Origin: Choristocarpus tenellus KU-1152
Taxonomy: Eukaryota; Phaeophyceae
Length of the DNA: 23,401 nt
Direction of reading: 5' to 3'
Assembly: GCA_964200185.2 (NCBI GenBank)
Contig: CAXNAD020000250.1
Location: 1-23,401, forward strand
Below are positions 11,894 to 21,400 of the stretch, piece after piece; within the stretch, counting starts at the first letter, position 1; every line of letters starts with the position of its first letter. The position numbers were made by a program, and so were the translations under genes. The notes beneath the pieces are model-generated. The model was not told the origin of the DNA and did no database searches. It was given only the letters and a program-made list of their open reading frames with translations.

Positions 11894-12567
11894 AGCCAGC
11901 CCTGGCGGAAGAAAGGGTAGAGCTAGTAGGGTGGGAGCGATTTCAGGACAAATGGCGTCAACGCCCAAATTGCCACCCAAGCGTAATAGAACGAAAGAAG
12001 GCAACAATAAATCACACAGAACCACGAACTGTCTAGTCTAATGAGCGAGGCATCGTAATGCAAATAAATTGACAGTCAAACTGCAAGGTGTTGGACTCCC
12101 TCCTTTCACGGTACGCACCCGCACACACCATATCTCCCCGCAAGTACAACCATGACACACTTTAACGGAGGACCACAATACCCATTCACTACCCTAACCC
12201 ATGCAATTTGCATATAGTACTAGTGTGGCACCTTCCTGAATAATCTCACCTAACTAATAGTCAAGGGACAATGTCCAGCCCGAGTCACTGCCTAGGGTCC
12301 TAGGGACAGGAATGATCCACAAACCAAGACAAGTTTCTTTCCTTCTAACAATAGAACATATTAAATAGTTGTGATTACTTTTTAGTCTATTCTTTACAAA
12401 TAAAAAAATATCGTTGTTCTATATATGGCGAAGGCATGTTCGTACACAAGACCCATTCTTGTTAAGTTGTTGTTCTTACAAAGAAGGCAAGTTCCACGTT
12501 CTCCGCCTCAACCATCGCTGGGAATCTGGCCTTGAGCTAAACGCAGTGGGAAGGCAAAAAAAGAACG
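11894..12567. promoter_or_regulatory. Shared upstream region of TM9SF4 and YKT6 (divergent promoter)
   Basis: The two start codons are head to head, 674 bp apart. I see no other gene in between, and this must hold both 5' UTRs and both promoters. Octamer-type motifs ATGCAAAT occur at 12058-12065 and, in the opposite orientation, at 12206-12213. TATATATGGCG at 12420-12430 combines a TATA-like stretch with an ATGGCG core similar to YY1 sites. Transcription starts cannot be placed from sequence alone. Both ATGs have a purine at -3. Confidence 0.6.
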
Positions 12568-15412
12568 ATGAAGATCGTTTCCATCTCTGTACTCAGAAAC
12601 AACAGGGACACAGCCGAGCCTGTGTTGTTGTCTCAAGTAAATGAGTTGACTTCGTTTGGGTTTTTTCAGAGACAAGGGTGAGCAAAAAGGTCTCCAGCTG
12701 ACACGAATTGTCTCTGAGAAGCATCTGTCATCACTGTGACATAAAATTCATGTGGTTAGTCTGACATATATCCTTGAAATATGACCGGTGGCATCGGAGG
12801 GGCTGGAACGCTTTGTGATTGGAGCTTCATTTTTTAACTTCACCCCACCGATGCTTCCTTGGTCGATAGGGGGCTAGCTTTCCTCTTGTTGTGTTCCTGA
12901 TCCTTCGCTCGAGTTTCCGAAGTAAACGTCTCTAGCTCCGATAATCAGGCAGTATAAGGGAGCAACATCCCTTCCACCCTCATACCTTTGGCACTTGTTT
13001 TGATTGGATTGGGTTGGTGTGATTGGGGGACCAATTTTTTAGTGCGAGGTTTGGGAACCGAGGTTGTACGAGTTCACGCCGCTCGCCAGCATTGGAGTAG
13101 CTTCGCGTGCATGTTTGTTGTATGTGGGACAGCCCCTCGTGCACTCACACCCGTCGATGGTGATTTCGTGGGAAATGCGGACGTTGTGTCTCCTTGAGTG
13201 AGTTTGTATATGGTCCATGGACTTTCATACTCTGTCATAGGGCTAGTATCGCCCAGTTTCTCATCAAAGCGTGTAGAACGTGCGGCGAATTTCTTCGCCT
13301 GTCATTAACTTAATTTTGACAACCTGGGTGTCTCATGTGCCCTATCGGTGCCTCGATGGACAGCCTGGTTAAGTTGAACCATTGACTTATGTTGAGTTCA
13401 TGCTGAAGCAGTAAGAACTGGAATGAAGACTTTCCTTAACAGGATTGACATGTTACCTGACTTTGTAGTCCTCTGTTGTTATTATGTGTCGATTTGATGT
13501 CTTCAGCAGCTTTGATGGCACCAGGGTGGATGGGTAACCCTAGAAACTTTCACATGCTGGGCCATACCTCACTTCAGATGTGATGTCAGAGCTTTGCTCT
13601 TGGCAAAAACATATAAGTATAGGGTAATCTCCTCCTATTGGTGCTGATGGGAAATACTTTGCTCTGCCTTATGTGACATGAGCTTGCTCACTTACCTGAT
13701 CCTGTCCAGACATTTCTCATTTGTCCACCTGACGTACTTTGTTGTGTGTTGTGTCGATCAGGATCAAAGAGATGTGCACCTTCTTTAGCAAGACAATCGT
13801 CAAACGCACTCAAGCTGGGATGCGACAGAGTGTACAACATGAGGGTGAGGAGTGCATGTAGGGGAATGTGTGTGAAGTAGATGTCTGTTTTGGAGGGTGA
13901 CAAGCCAAATCCCTCCGTTGTTTGAAACTTGCATTGCAAGCTGTTTTGATTGCACATATGAAAATAGTGTTTAGGGTTAGGGTTATCAGCCACAATAAAA
14001 TGGCAACACCTAAACATCCCTCTCCAGAATTTACATCTCCATGATGTAATGTACATCCTGTGACAATAATTTGTTGTGGCAGATTACAATGTGCATGTCT
14101 ACATGAGGCATGATGGGCTTGCTGGAACTGTGACGGCAGACTTGGAATACCCACCCAGGGTGGCATTTGTGCTACTAACCCAGGTGCTTGATGTTCTCAA
14201 GATGGATCGCTATTATGAACAACTGGAGTTTAGACGCACTAGTACCATTACTTATGTGCCCATGACTGTACCTCCTGCATAAACCTCAACCTGCTGTGTC
14301 AAGTCTTACGCACAACATCAGCTGTTTGGGAAAGAGCCCACAGGCTGAAATCATCAAGAGGAACACTCTGTCTTGCCAGGGCATGAATCTTGCAACCTGT
14401 GAAGGTGTGAGACCATTGTATATTTTGTGTGTAAGGTGATGTGTTAGTACCTCCTATCATGTCTATTTCACGCTTACGTTAAAACTCAACTCACCTCCTG
14501 AGGTTTCATTGCTCCACTGTCCAAATAAAATGTGTATATATATATGGTAGCTTTTGGAGCAGTATGGAGAGCAGGTTCGATGGCAGTCAGAGATTCGACA
14601 TGAGGCTATTCGTTTCCCACCAATGGAGCAGGCAATTGTGGACTACCAGGACCCTGCTAAGGCTGATAAGATAACAAAGATACAGCGAGACCTTGATGAG
14701 ACAACAGAAGTTTTGGTGAGAGAACAAAGGAAGAAGACTTGCATGTTTTCAAGAACAGTACACCCTCCATATTGTATGTAGTAAGAGTCAGCATGGTGTT
14801 ATTGGACTTTTCTATAATATCGATTGTTTAAATAGTGTACCATTGATAGATAGTATTTGTTTCTCCTATGTTGGTGCTGAAGTGAAGCTATAGGGTCTTG
14901 TATTGATGTGGGCCCTATTTTTTTGAGATTATAGGTTAACCTAATATACTTGCACTGGCAGCACACTGGGATTTGAATGCTCAAAGGTGGACTCCATTTC
15001 GACCCCTACCTGATTAGTCTGTTTTGGATATGTACTCTTTTGAGATTGGACATTGTTGTACATGGTACAGAACAAGAGACCCTAAGATTAGCAGAATAGG
15101 ACTCTTCTTCAGTGAAACGCTATCGACACTCAAGTTCCAACAGTGAACACCTGGCAAACGCACAATCCCCCTCCCTCCCACCGCCTCTCCCTCTGCCCTG
15201 CCTTCATTCCCTACTCCCTCACGTCCTCCTGATATTTGTACCCTGTGAAAAAAAAATGTGTGTATGACCCACAGCACCAGACAATAGACAATGTGCTGGA
15301 GCGAGGTGTTAAATTGGATGAGCTTGTAGACCGGTCTGATGACCTCAGTCGACAGTCAAAGATGTTCTATAAGCAAGCACGGAAAACGAACAGCTGTTGT
15401 GTGATCAGCTGA
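12568..15412 (+). CDS. YKT6: YKT6 R-SNARE (longin SNARE), 5 exons, 198 aa
   Basis: Prenylated vesicle SNARE for ER-Golgi, intra-Golgi, endosomal and autophagosomal fusion. Exons: 12568-12677, 13762-13844, 14083-14183, 14551-14715, 15275-15412. Phases agree and the 198 residues equal the length I recall for human YKT6. The longin domain is about 1-130, starting [10 protein letters not shown] with SFGFFQRQ at 29-36 and [10 protein letters not shown] at 88-97. The SNARE motif is about 138-192, from [18 protein letters not shown] to [13 protein letters not shown], with Arg163 in LERG as the ionic zero-layer residue. The C-terminus NSCCVIS carries Cys194 (palmitoylation) and Cys195 in a CAAX box; the final Ser favours farnesyl. 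The protein needs no transmembrane segment. Exon 1 has good ATG context. The exon 3/4 junction can be placed two ways with equal length; CAG|GTGCTT is the better donor. No AATAAA follows closely. Confidence 0.95.
13970..13986 (+). repeat. Interstitial telomere-like (TTAGGG) repeat
   Basis: TTTAGGGTTAGGGTTAT lies in YKT6 intron 2, between exon 2 (ends 13844) and exon 3 (starts 14083). Confidence 0.65.
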
Positions 15413-15864
15413 GTGCGACCTAAGGAGGGAGGGAGGACAGGGATAGGGGTGGACGGCCAGCCCCTCATGCACCTACTCACTCAAGAAGTATGGAAGATGT
15501 CTTTGCAATGGTTCTATGCTTTGTGTTGGTGGGCATAGATCATACAAAGATCCACACCATGATACCATGAGGAAGGCAGGAGTGGTGAGCAAGGGGGTGT
15601 GTCAAGGTAGCCCTCAGTTGTCCCCAGTGTTGGTTTCTGAAGGGTGGGAATCAACGGTTGGCTTAGGCTGTCATCAATATGCTCTCAAGAGAGATACTGT
15701 TTCAAAGAGAGCTCACACCTGTCGATGATTGCAGATTGCTCCCTTTCATGATTGCAGGTGTACCTCTCCAGTAATGTAACATCCAATGCGATGGTATGAT
15801 GACTGTCATGTCACACCAACATTTGTTCAATCCATGTCGAGTTACGTGTATGCAATGGAGGAGT

Positions 15865-15884
15865 GGGGGGGGGGAGGGGGGGGG
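15865..15884 (+). repeat. G10-A-G9 tract
   Basis: Two long G-runs split by one A, in the interval after YKT6. It can form a quadruplex on plus-strand RNA or DNA and could act as a pause site near a 3' end, though nothing links it to one. Run length is also a likely sequencing-error spot. Confidence 0.7.
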
Positions 15885-17142
15885 AGCAAGTGTTGATGTT
15901 GACTAAGTTTACCCAAGAGGGGAAATTGAGTTTGCTTCCATTTGTGAAGCTCTCCCAAGTACTCTGGTTTAATATAGTTTTCATGATGTGCAGTGAGGGG
16001 TTGTGGCCTGGGAGGTGTGTTTCGTAAGTTATTGTTAGCTATATAGTTATTGTACCTCAGTTCCATGATGCATGTTAGCTATTTGCAGCAGCATTTCTGT
16101 GGTCTCCCTTGAGAGAGCCCAACTTGTGCTGCCTTGTTGTTATATCGGGTGATCCAGGGGATTTGTATCATCTGCAGGGCCCCTGTGTTAGGGAAGGGGA
16201 CTCGCTGTAAAGCTGGTTAGGGCAATAATCATGGAAGGTGGAAGAGGATGGAGAGGCAATGCCATTTTACAGGGTTCGGCAGATCCAAGATGGGAGTGGT
16301 GCTGCGCTGAACACATTGTTGTGACAAGAGTCCTCATGGAAATATTGGCCAGTGGAACCGCCCTCTTGTTGATAAAGCAAAATATCGCTTGTTTTTTTTA
16401 GTGTACCTTATTTTGTCACACTGTGGTGGTCGCATTACTCCACAAGCAATCTTCGTTCCTTTTTTGGTGTGACTAATGCACTACACACATGCATATACAC
16501 TCACAACAGCAAAGTTTACAGGCAGGGATGCCTTCATTAGTCCATAGATGATTGTACTTGCGTCTTCCATTAGTGATTCATTAGTGATCCATCTGCAGGG
16601 TTAGGAAACCGTTTTGTTGTAATGCAACTAGGTATCTTGGGAGGACAGGTGAGATGGGAGAAACTTGCTGTAGAGTGTAACAGCATGCCTGAAGGGAGCT
16701 TGCATTTTTGTCTGTTTGATTTTGTCTGATTGAGGTTACTTTTCTTTTTGTTTTTTCCTGTCTGATGCACAACACTCACACAACACTCACAGGATTTTAG
16801 GTACATTTAAATGGACTGACTATGAAGAAGGATGAGCTTTGTGGGCTTGTGGCACAACCTGGAAGGGGTTTTTTTGTATCACTGCAGGGATTTTTTATTA
16901 GTCTCTTGTTTGTTCTTGCTTGCAGCCAACAGGTGGGGGGATTCGTGAGGTCTCTCTGTATCCCTTTGTTTCTATATAGACTTCTAATTGTGAACTTTGA
17001 TATGTCCCTTCAAAAAGTTTGACCTCTTGAGGGATATTCCTCCTATCAGCTGAGTGCCTTTTGTTGCTGAGTTGTATCAATAGGATCAACAATCAAGTGT
17101 GGGGCATCAAATTGGCCCAGAAATGCTGGTCCACAACAGTGG

Positions 17143-17711
17143 TTAGGCCTGTGAAAAGGGTGATTTCAAGTCATGCACACTCTTAGCAAAGAAAACTGTC
17201 AGAACAAGAGGTTGAGGAATGGTAGAGACCTGTGTAGTGAAGGAGGAGGAAGGGAGATGTGTAAACACACTCTCTTACCATGACATCAACAATAAAAGCT
17301 CCAATTGGAGGGTCCATGAGGTTGTCAAGAGAAGGAATTGACGGTGTGCAGGGGTTCAGGGGGAACGACATCCTGCTTGGGGAGTTAAATATATGTAGGT
17401 GTGCATATTTGAGGTTTTGCAACTCCACTTCTTAACCCTGTGAACAACAGAATAAATGTGCATTTTGTGGCATATGTGAGTGATGTACATCTTTTGTTTT
17501 ATTTTAGGGATTAGCCAAAAAAAGGTACAAGAGTAGTGTTAGTGCACAGAACCCATCAGCTGCAACTGATATCATGAATTCCGTTACAACACAGGTGTTT
17601 GTTTCCTAGTAAGATACCGGATTAGTACGTGTCTACACACCATATTCTTTTGTAGAGTGGGGTATAGTACTGAGTCATGCGGTGGGAAGCCCTCCATGAC
17701 CTGTGGTGAGA
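17143..17711 (-). other. Candidate minus-strand exon cluster, unknown product
   Basis: Three pieces: 17711 downwards after acceptor TTTTGCAG, reading SPQVMEGFPPHDSVLYPTLQ in one of two open frames; about 17420-17279, reading SFPLNPCTPSIPSLDNLMDP and ending ATG|GTAAGA; and 17229-17143 after a long pyrimidine tract, reading VSTIPQPLVLTVFFAKSVHD to TAA. The last two join in frame, but the intron would be only 49 bp, far below the roughly 240-bp minimum of confident introns in this window. The middle piece is also open on plus. I recognise no family. Confidence 0.2.
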
Positions 17712-18074
17712 CTGCAAAATATGATCCAGTAGAATAACATAAACATTAAACACAAGTGGAGCTTGATAGGATATTTGTTGCACTGTGTAAGACTTCGTCG
17801 TAAGAATTATTGGGGTATTTTGGTCCTAAAAATGTATTTTCACTGGAAGGGGGAGGGTTGCAACTTCCCAAAGATCTTGATTGTGTTGTATCAAAGGCCA
17901 CCTTCATTGCATTTTCTCCCCTATGTAAAACTTGGAAGGAGTGAAATAGTTTATCTTGCACCCTAAAGGCAAGGAATCATGCACCACCTGCTGCAGTCTG
18001 TTCCTTTTCAGATTCAACCTACACCTCACTTTTTGTCCATGATTTTGAATAAAAAGTGTAAACAAAGAGTCTAA
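17508..18074 (+). other. Candidate plus-strand exon pair, unknown product
   Basis: 17508-17594 follows a strong acceptor (TTTTATTTTAG), encodes GLAKKRYKSSVSAQNPSAAT and onward to VTTQ, and ends CAG|GTGTTT. 18012-18074 follows TTCCTTTTCAG, continues in the same phase as IQPTPHFLSMILNKKCKQRV and ends in TAA. The 417-bp intron is in the normal range for this window. An AATAAA lies inside the second piece at about 18047. No upstream exon or family could be assigned, and the pair overlaps the minus-strand candidate, so both are unlikely to be right. Confidence 0.2.
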
Positions 18075-18413
18075 GGAGAGACACTTCTGTCACATAGGTA
18101 CACTAATGATGCCAAAGGTACACTTAACTTTGAAGTAGGGATGAATTTTGTGGTGGTGCAATACATTCATGCTACCCTTAAGTGCAAAGTGTCCAACAGA
18201 CACAAAATGTACTGAATTTATGCAAGAACTTTCCATTCAGTTGACCCTTGTATCTGCAAAACCAGGTACTCATCTAGTGTTTCACAACATGTTAGGGAGG
18301 TAGTGAAGGTATGCACATGTTCCTCAGACCATGAGAAACACATTGACATGGGAGTGGAGGTACTTTTTTTCAAAGCAGACGACTTCTAAGTGTTGTGGAC
18401 GCATACTTCTTTC

Positions 18414-18419
18414 TTTAAT
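18414..18419 (-). terminator. Possible poly(A) signal of the orphan gene
   Basis: ATTAAA on minus starts 8 bases after the TAG at 18430-18428. It is the nearest poly(A)-like hexamer. It would imply a very short 3' UTR, so a downstream signal may be used instead. Confidence 0.3.
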
Positions 18420-18427
18420 ATATAGTT

Positions 18428-21400
18428 CTATCCGGACAACGACCGGATTATTGCAATATCGTCCTGTACTTGGTCCATCTGCCTCTTCTGAGCTGGACTC
18501 ATTACCTCCTCCTGACGCAAGTCTTTTGTGCTTGCCGGCGACCTTCCTTCCCCAATCCCCGTCTCCAACCCCCACCCACAGCATCCAAAGTGGCCCTGGG
18601 ATACACACTTAGCAAGGGGTACAATGTTTTCGACCCTTCCCATGCGACTGCCTGTTTGGCTTCTGGAACCATCCTTAAACATATCATGCACTCCAGTCTC
18701 TTGAATAGGCTCCTCATTAGCAGTAGCAGTAGTTGAACAGGATGGGTCAGTAGCAGCCCGCCCAGTTCTCATGCTTGTATTCACAGTCCTGTGTACCAGT
18801 CCACAAGAAGAAGAAGAATCCCGACTCTTGATAGGACCTCCATAACCAAGTGTGGGAGCACTCATAGAGCTATTAAAACGCTTTGGGGGTGCAAGCCACT
18901 CTCCCTGTCCACTACTTTTTAATGCACCATTTCCGTGACCAAGAGGAATGATATGATAGCTGGTGGGGGGTGTCTGATTGGAGTTTCTCCATGCCTTTTG
19001 TGGGGTGTAACGTCCAGGTTCCGATGCCTCAAATACACCCTCCACCATGCATGAGCGAGCTGGGTCATACATCGACTTAGCAAACATGTCTTCTGTCCCA
19101 ATGGATGCAAGATCGGATCGACCAATGCCCAGGAGGGTACTCTTCTTTGGTTTGATAAGTCCATCCCGCCTGATTAAATCTTGTCTTCTGTCATGCTTCT
19201 CGCCACTGACAAGAAGAAGTGGATAAAGTGACACAGGCATGTGGTGTGAATTGATGCTAAAGATCAGCCTATCCTGTTCATCTGGTGAAGATTCATCTGT
19301 CAATATTCCGAGAGGAACAAACGTTTTTAACCCTAACCATTATACTCAACATATTGTACTATGAATCACTCGTGTAGTGTGTAACCCTGACCCTAACGGA
19401 AATAGCACATTGTACTAATGGCAACCACCTAAGAGGCTGGAAAACTCTCTCCTCGGTCCCCTCAATGGCATATTTTTTTGCTATCCAGGGAAAGCTCTCA
19501 TTGAAATGGGTGCTGCATCATAAAACAATTTTCCCCTGGTGGGACCCCTGGTCTGCTGATCTCTGGTGACTTCCTGTAAAGCATGTCACTTGGACAACCA
19601 TCCTCTTCACATACAGACATTTGCCAGGAACCAATGGATTCCATTGTTCGGTCAGCAGTACAGCCAACAAATGAGAACCTACCCCTCTAAAGTAGAAAAA
19701 GAATACAGGTAATTCCTTCAGTATCTTTTAATACTAGTAGTATATTCTGAAATATTGGAATCCCAATCTGCACTATACCAATGAGTGCATTAAGAGCTTC
19801 GAGGTAAGCGCCAAAAGGGGACCAGCACCAATTATGACAACACATGGTCAAAGTCTGGCATTCATCTACTATTTCAAGCAGATAAGGCATTCCTGAGACA
19901 CTCACCAGAGACAACGATAACTAGGAAGTCTGCACTGTGCTCACAGTTTATGTGTTCCCAGTTAGCACTAGTACCTAATAAAAGTTCAACTGTGTTCTCC
20001 TGAAATAGAGAGCAAACCGCTCTGGGCATTTCAGTTTGATTAAACATAGCTCTCACCTCCAGGCAGGAGCATAGAACTTGTAGAGAGAATCACGCAAGAG
20101 GATATACTCAGCACGCAGTGCCTCTTCTGATAACTTCCCATTCTCCCTCTGGCACAAGACATGACCCAGAGTAATTCCAGTGAATATGAAATCGAAGTGT
20201 TGGTGCAATGTTGTGGTTTCGCCACTTCAATTCTCTTGATGGTAGGTGAATACTTCCAACCACTATCAGACATAGTTTTCATTGTAGGTTAGCCAACATG
20301 AAAGTTAGGAAGGAAGATATCCATCAAAATCTTGTCCAAGCATTGAAAGATTGCCCCAGATAGAAGTAGCACACCACCCCATTCTTCCTGCCACGAACAT
20401 GGCCAATTGTGAAAAAACAATTGTGAGAAAACATCTTATTCTTCAAAGTTAATGATACGCCCAAACTATCAATCAATGTAAAGAGACGAAGCTGAAATGC
20501 ATGGGAAGGAGTCCAGTGGACAATGCAACAAGATAGCTCTTAATTAAGGAGTGTTGTGTCCATTTCTTGGGGCACACATAATCGGCATTATGATTAGTTG
20601 AGGGGTGTGTGGGCCTCAATAGACCTATTGTCCGTGAACTCTTTGGTGTGCAAACATCATGCTGGAGAGGACAAGATCATTTAGATAGCTGAATGTTGTC
20701 TCCATTGTTTAGGGCTATAGAGTGCTACAGGCAGGAGACCTTGTATAGTAACTGACTCTATCTAACCTTTCGTTTCTTTGCATGTGAAACTACCGGTTTT
20801 CAGTACTCTCAGTCATCACCCTGTACTGGAGATGGATAGTATTGATCGCAGCTCGTGCTTCTCCAAATGAACAACTCAGGATATTGTATCTGGTCAACAG
20901 ACTCACCACTATACCAGGTTCCTTGTGGAAAGGAGTTGTGCACCTCCAGTTAGCAGGGTTGAAGGTTCCAGTGATGACGTTGAAACCATTCTTCTTGTCA
21001 AGGGCTCCAAGACGCTTTCTCCGGCGCTCAAGGTGGACCTTGCTCGTGTCCCTTTTTGTCTGTTCTTGTTCTAGCCTGGTCACATCCTGCTGTATCTGCG
21101 AGTACATTCGCCGCTGGAAACCCTTATGAAATCGTGTTGTGGAAAGACCCTTCTCAAATGCAGCTTTCTGGGGGGTGATGGAAAGGAGAGTTGGAGTCGG
21201 GAAGTAAATGTATTTTTCTGAAGTGTATTCTGGCGAAGAGTCTCAGTAGCAGTGATTCATAAAAAAAAATATCGCTAGAAATATATACAAGTAGTTCGAA
21301 AGTACTTTAACATCTGAGTAACAAACTTGGTATCTAGTGCTTATTCTATCAGAACACGAGACACATGGTGAAGTAATGTGTGGGGACAATGATTAGGGTG

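Larger units (their letters stand above)
15413..18413. other. Unresolved interval between YKT6 and the orphan gene
   Basis: Holds the YKT6 3' UTR, whose end I cannot place, and possibly another small gene. Exon-like pieces exist on both strands but none has a recognisable product. On plus, 15758-15793 (VYLSSNVTSNAM) has a good acceptor and donor, both phase 0, and 15516-15596 ends at a phase-0 GTGAGC donor before it. Open stretches also lie at 16232-16399 (plus), 16570-16806 (minus) and 15842-16066 (minus). The only AATAAA hexamers on plus are at 17291, 17451 and about 18047. I would not annotate a gene here without transcripts. Confidence 0.4.

Noticed and set aside
11894-12025. In-frame upstream ATG adding 44 residues to TM9SF4
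   Set aside because: The extension would push the signal peptide inside the protein, and the downstream ATG gives the family-typical start with FYLPG right after the signal peptide and a 642-residue product.
12414-12644. 76-codon plus frame overlapping YKT6 exon 1
   Set aside because: Shadow of the real exon in another frame; the YKT6 frame starts at 12568 and matches the family.
19498-19686. Minus frame RFSFVGCTADRTMESIGSWQ and onward to a stop, after acceptor CTTTAG
   Set aside because: Its phase does not match the 19906 donor, while the 19296 exon does. It would end the protein before the long last exon. At about 60 codons it can be chance.
19776-19850. Minus stretch reading VVIIGAGPLLAL, like a Rossmann dinucleotide motif
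   Set aside because: It has an in-frame stop just upstream, no acceptor in the right place and a stop at the far end. Coincidental.
20022-20056. Taking the 35-bp gap as a certain intron in the main gene model
   Set aside because: It is far shorter than every confident intron here, so the main model uses the strong acceptor at 20000 and the option is reported as a finding.
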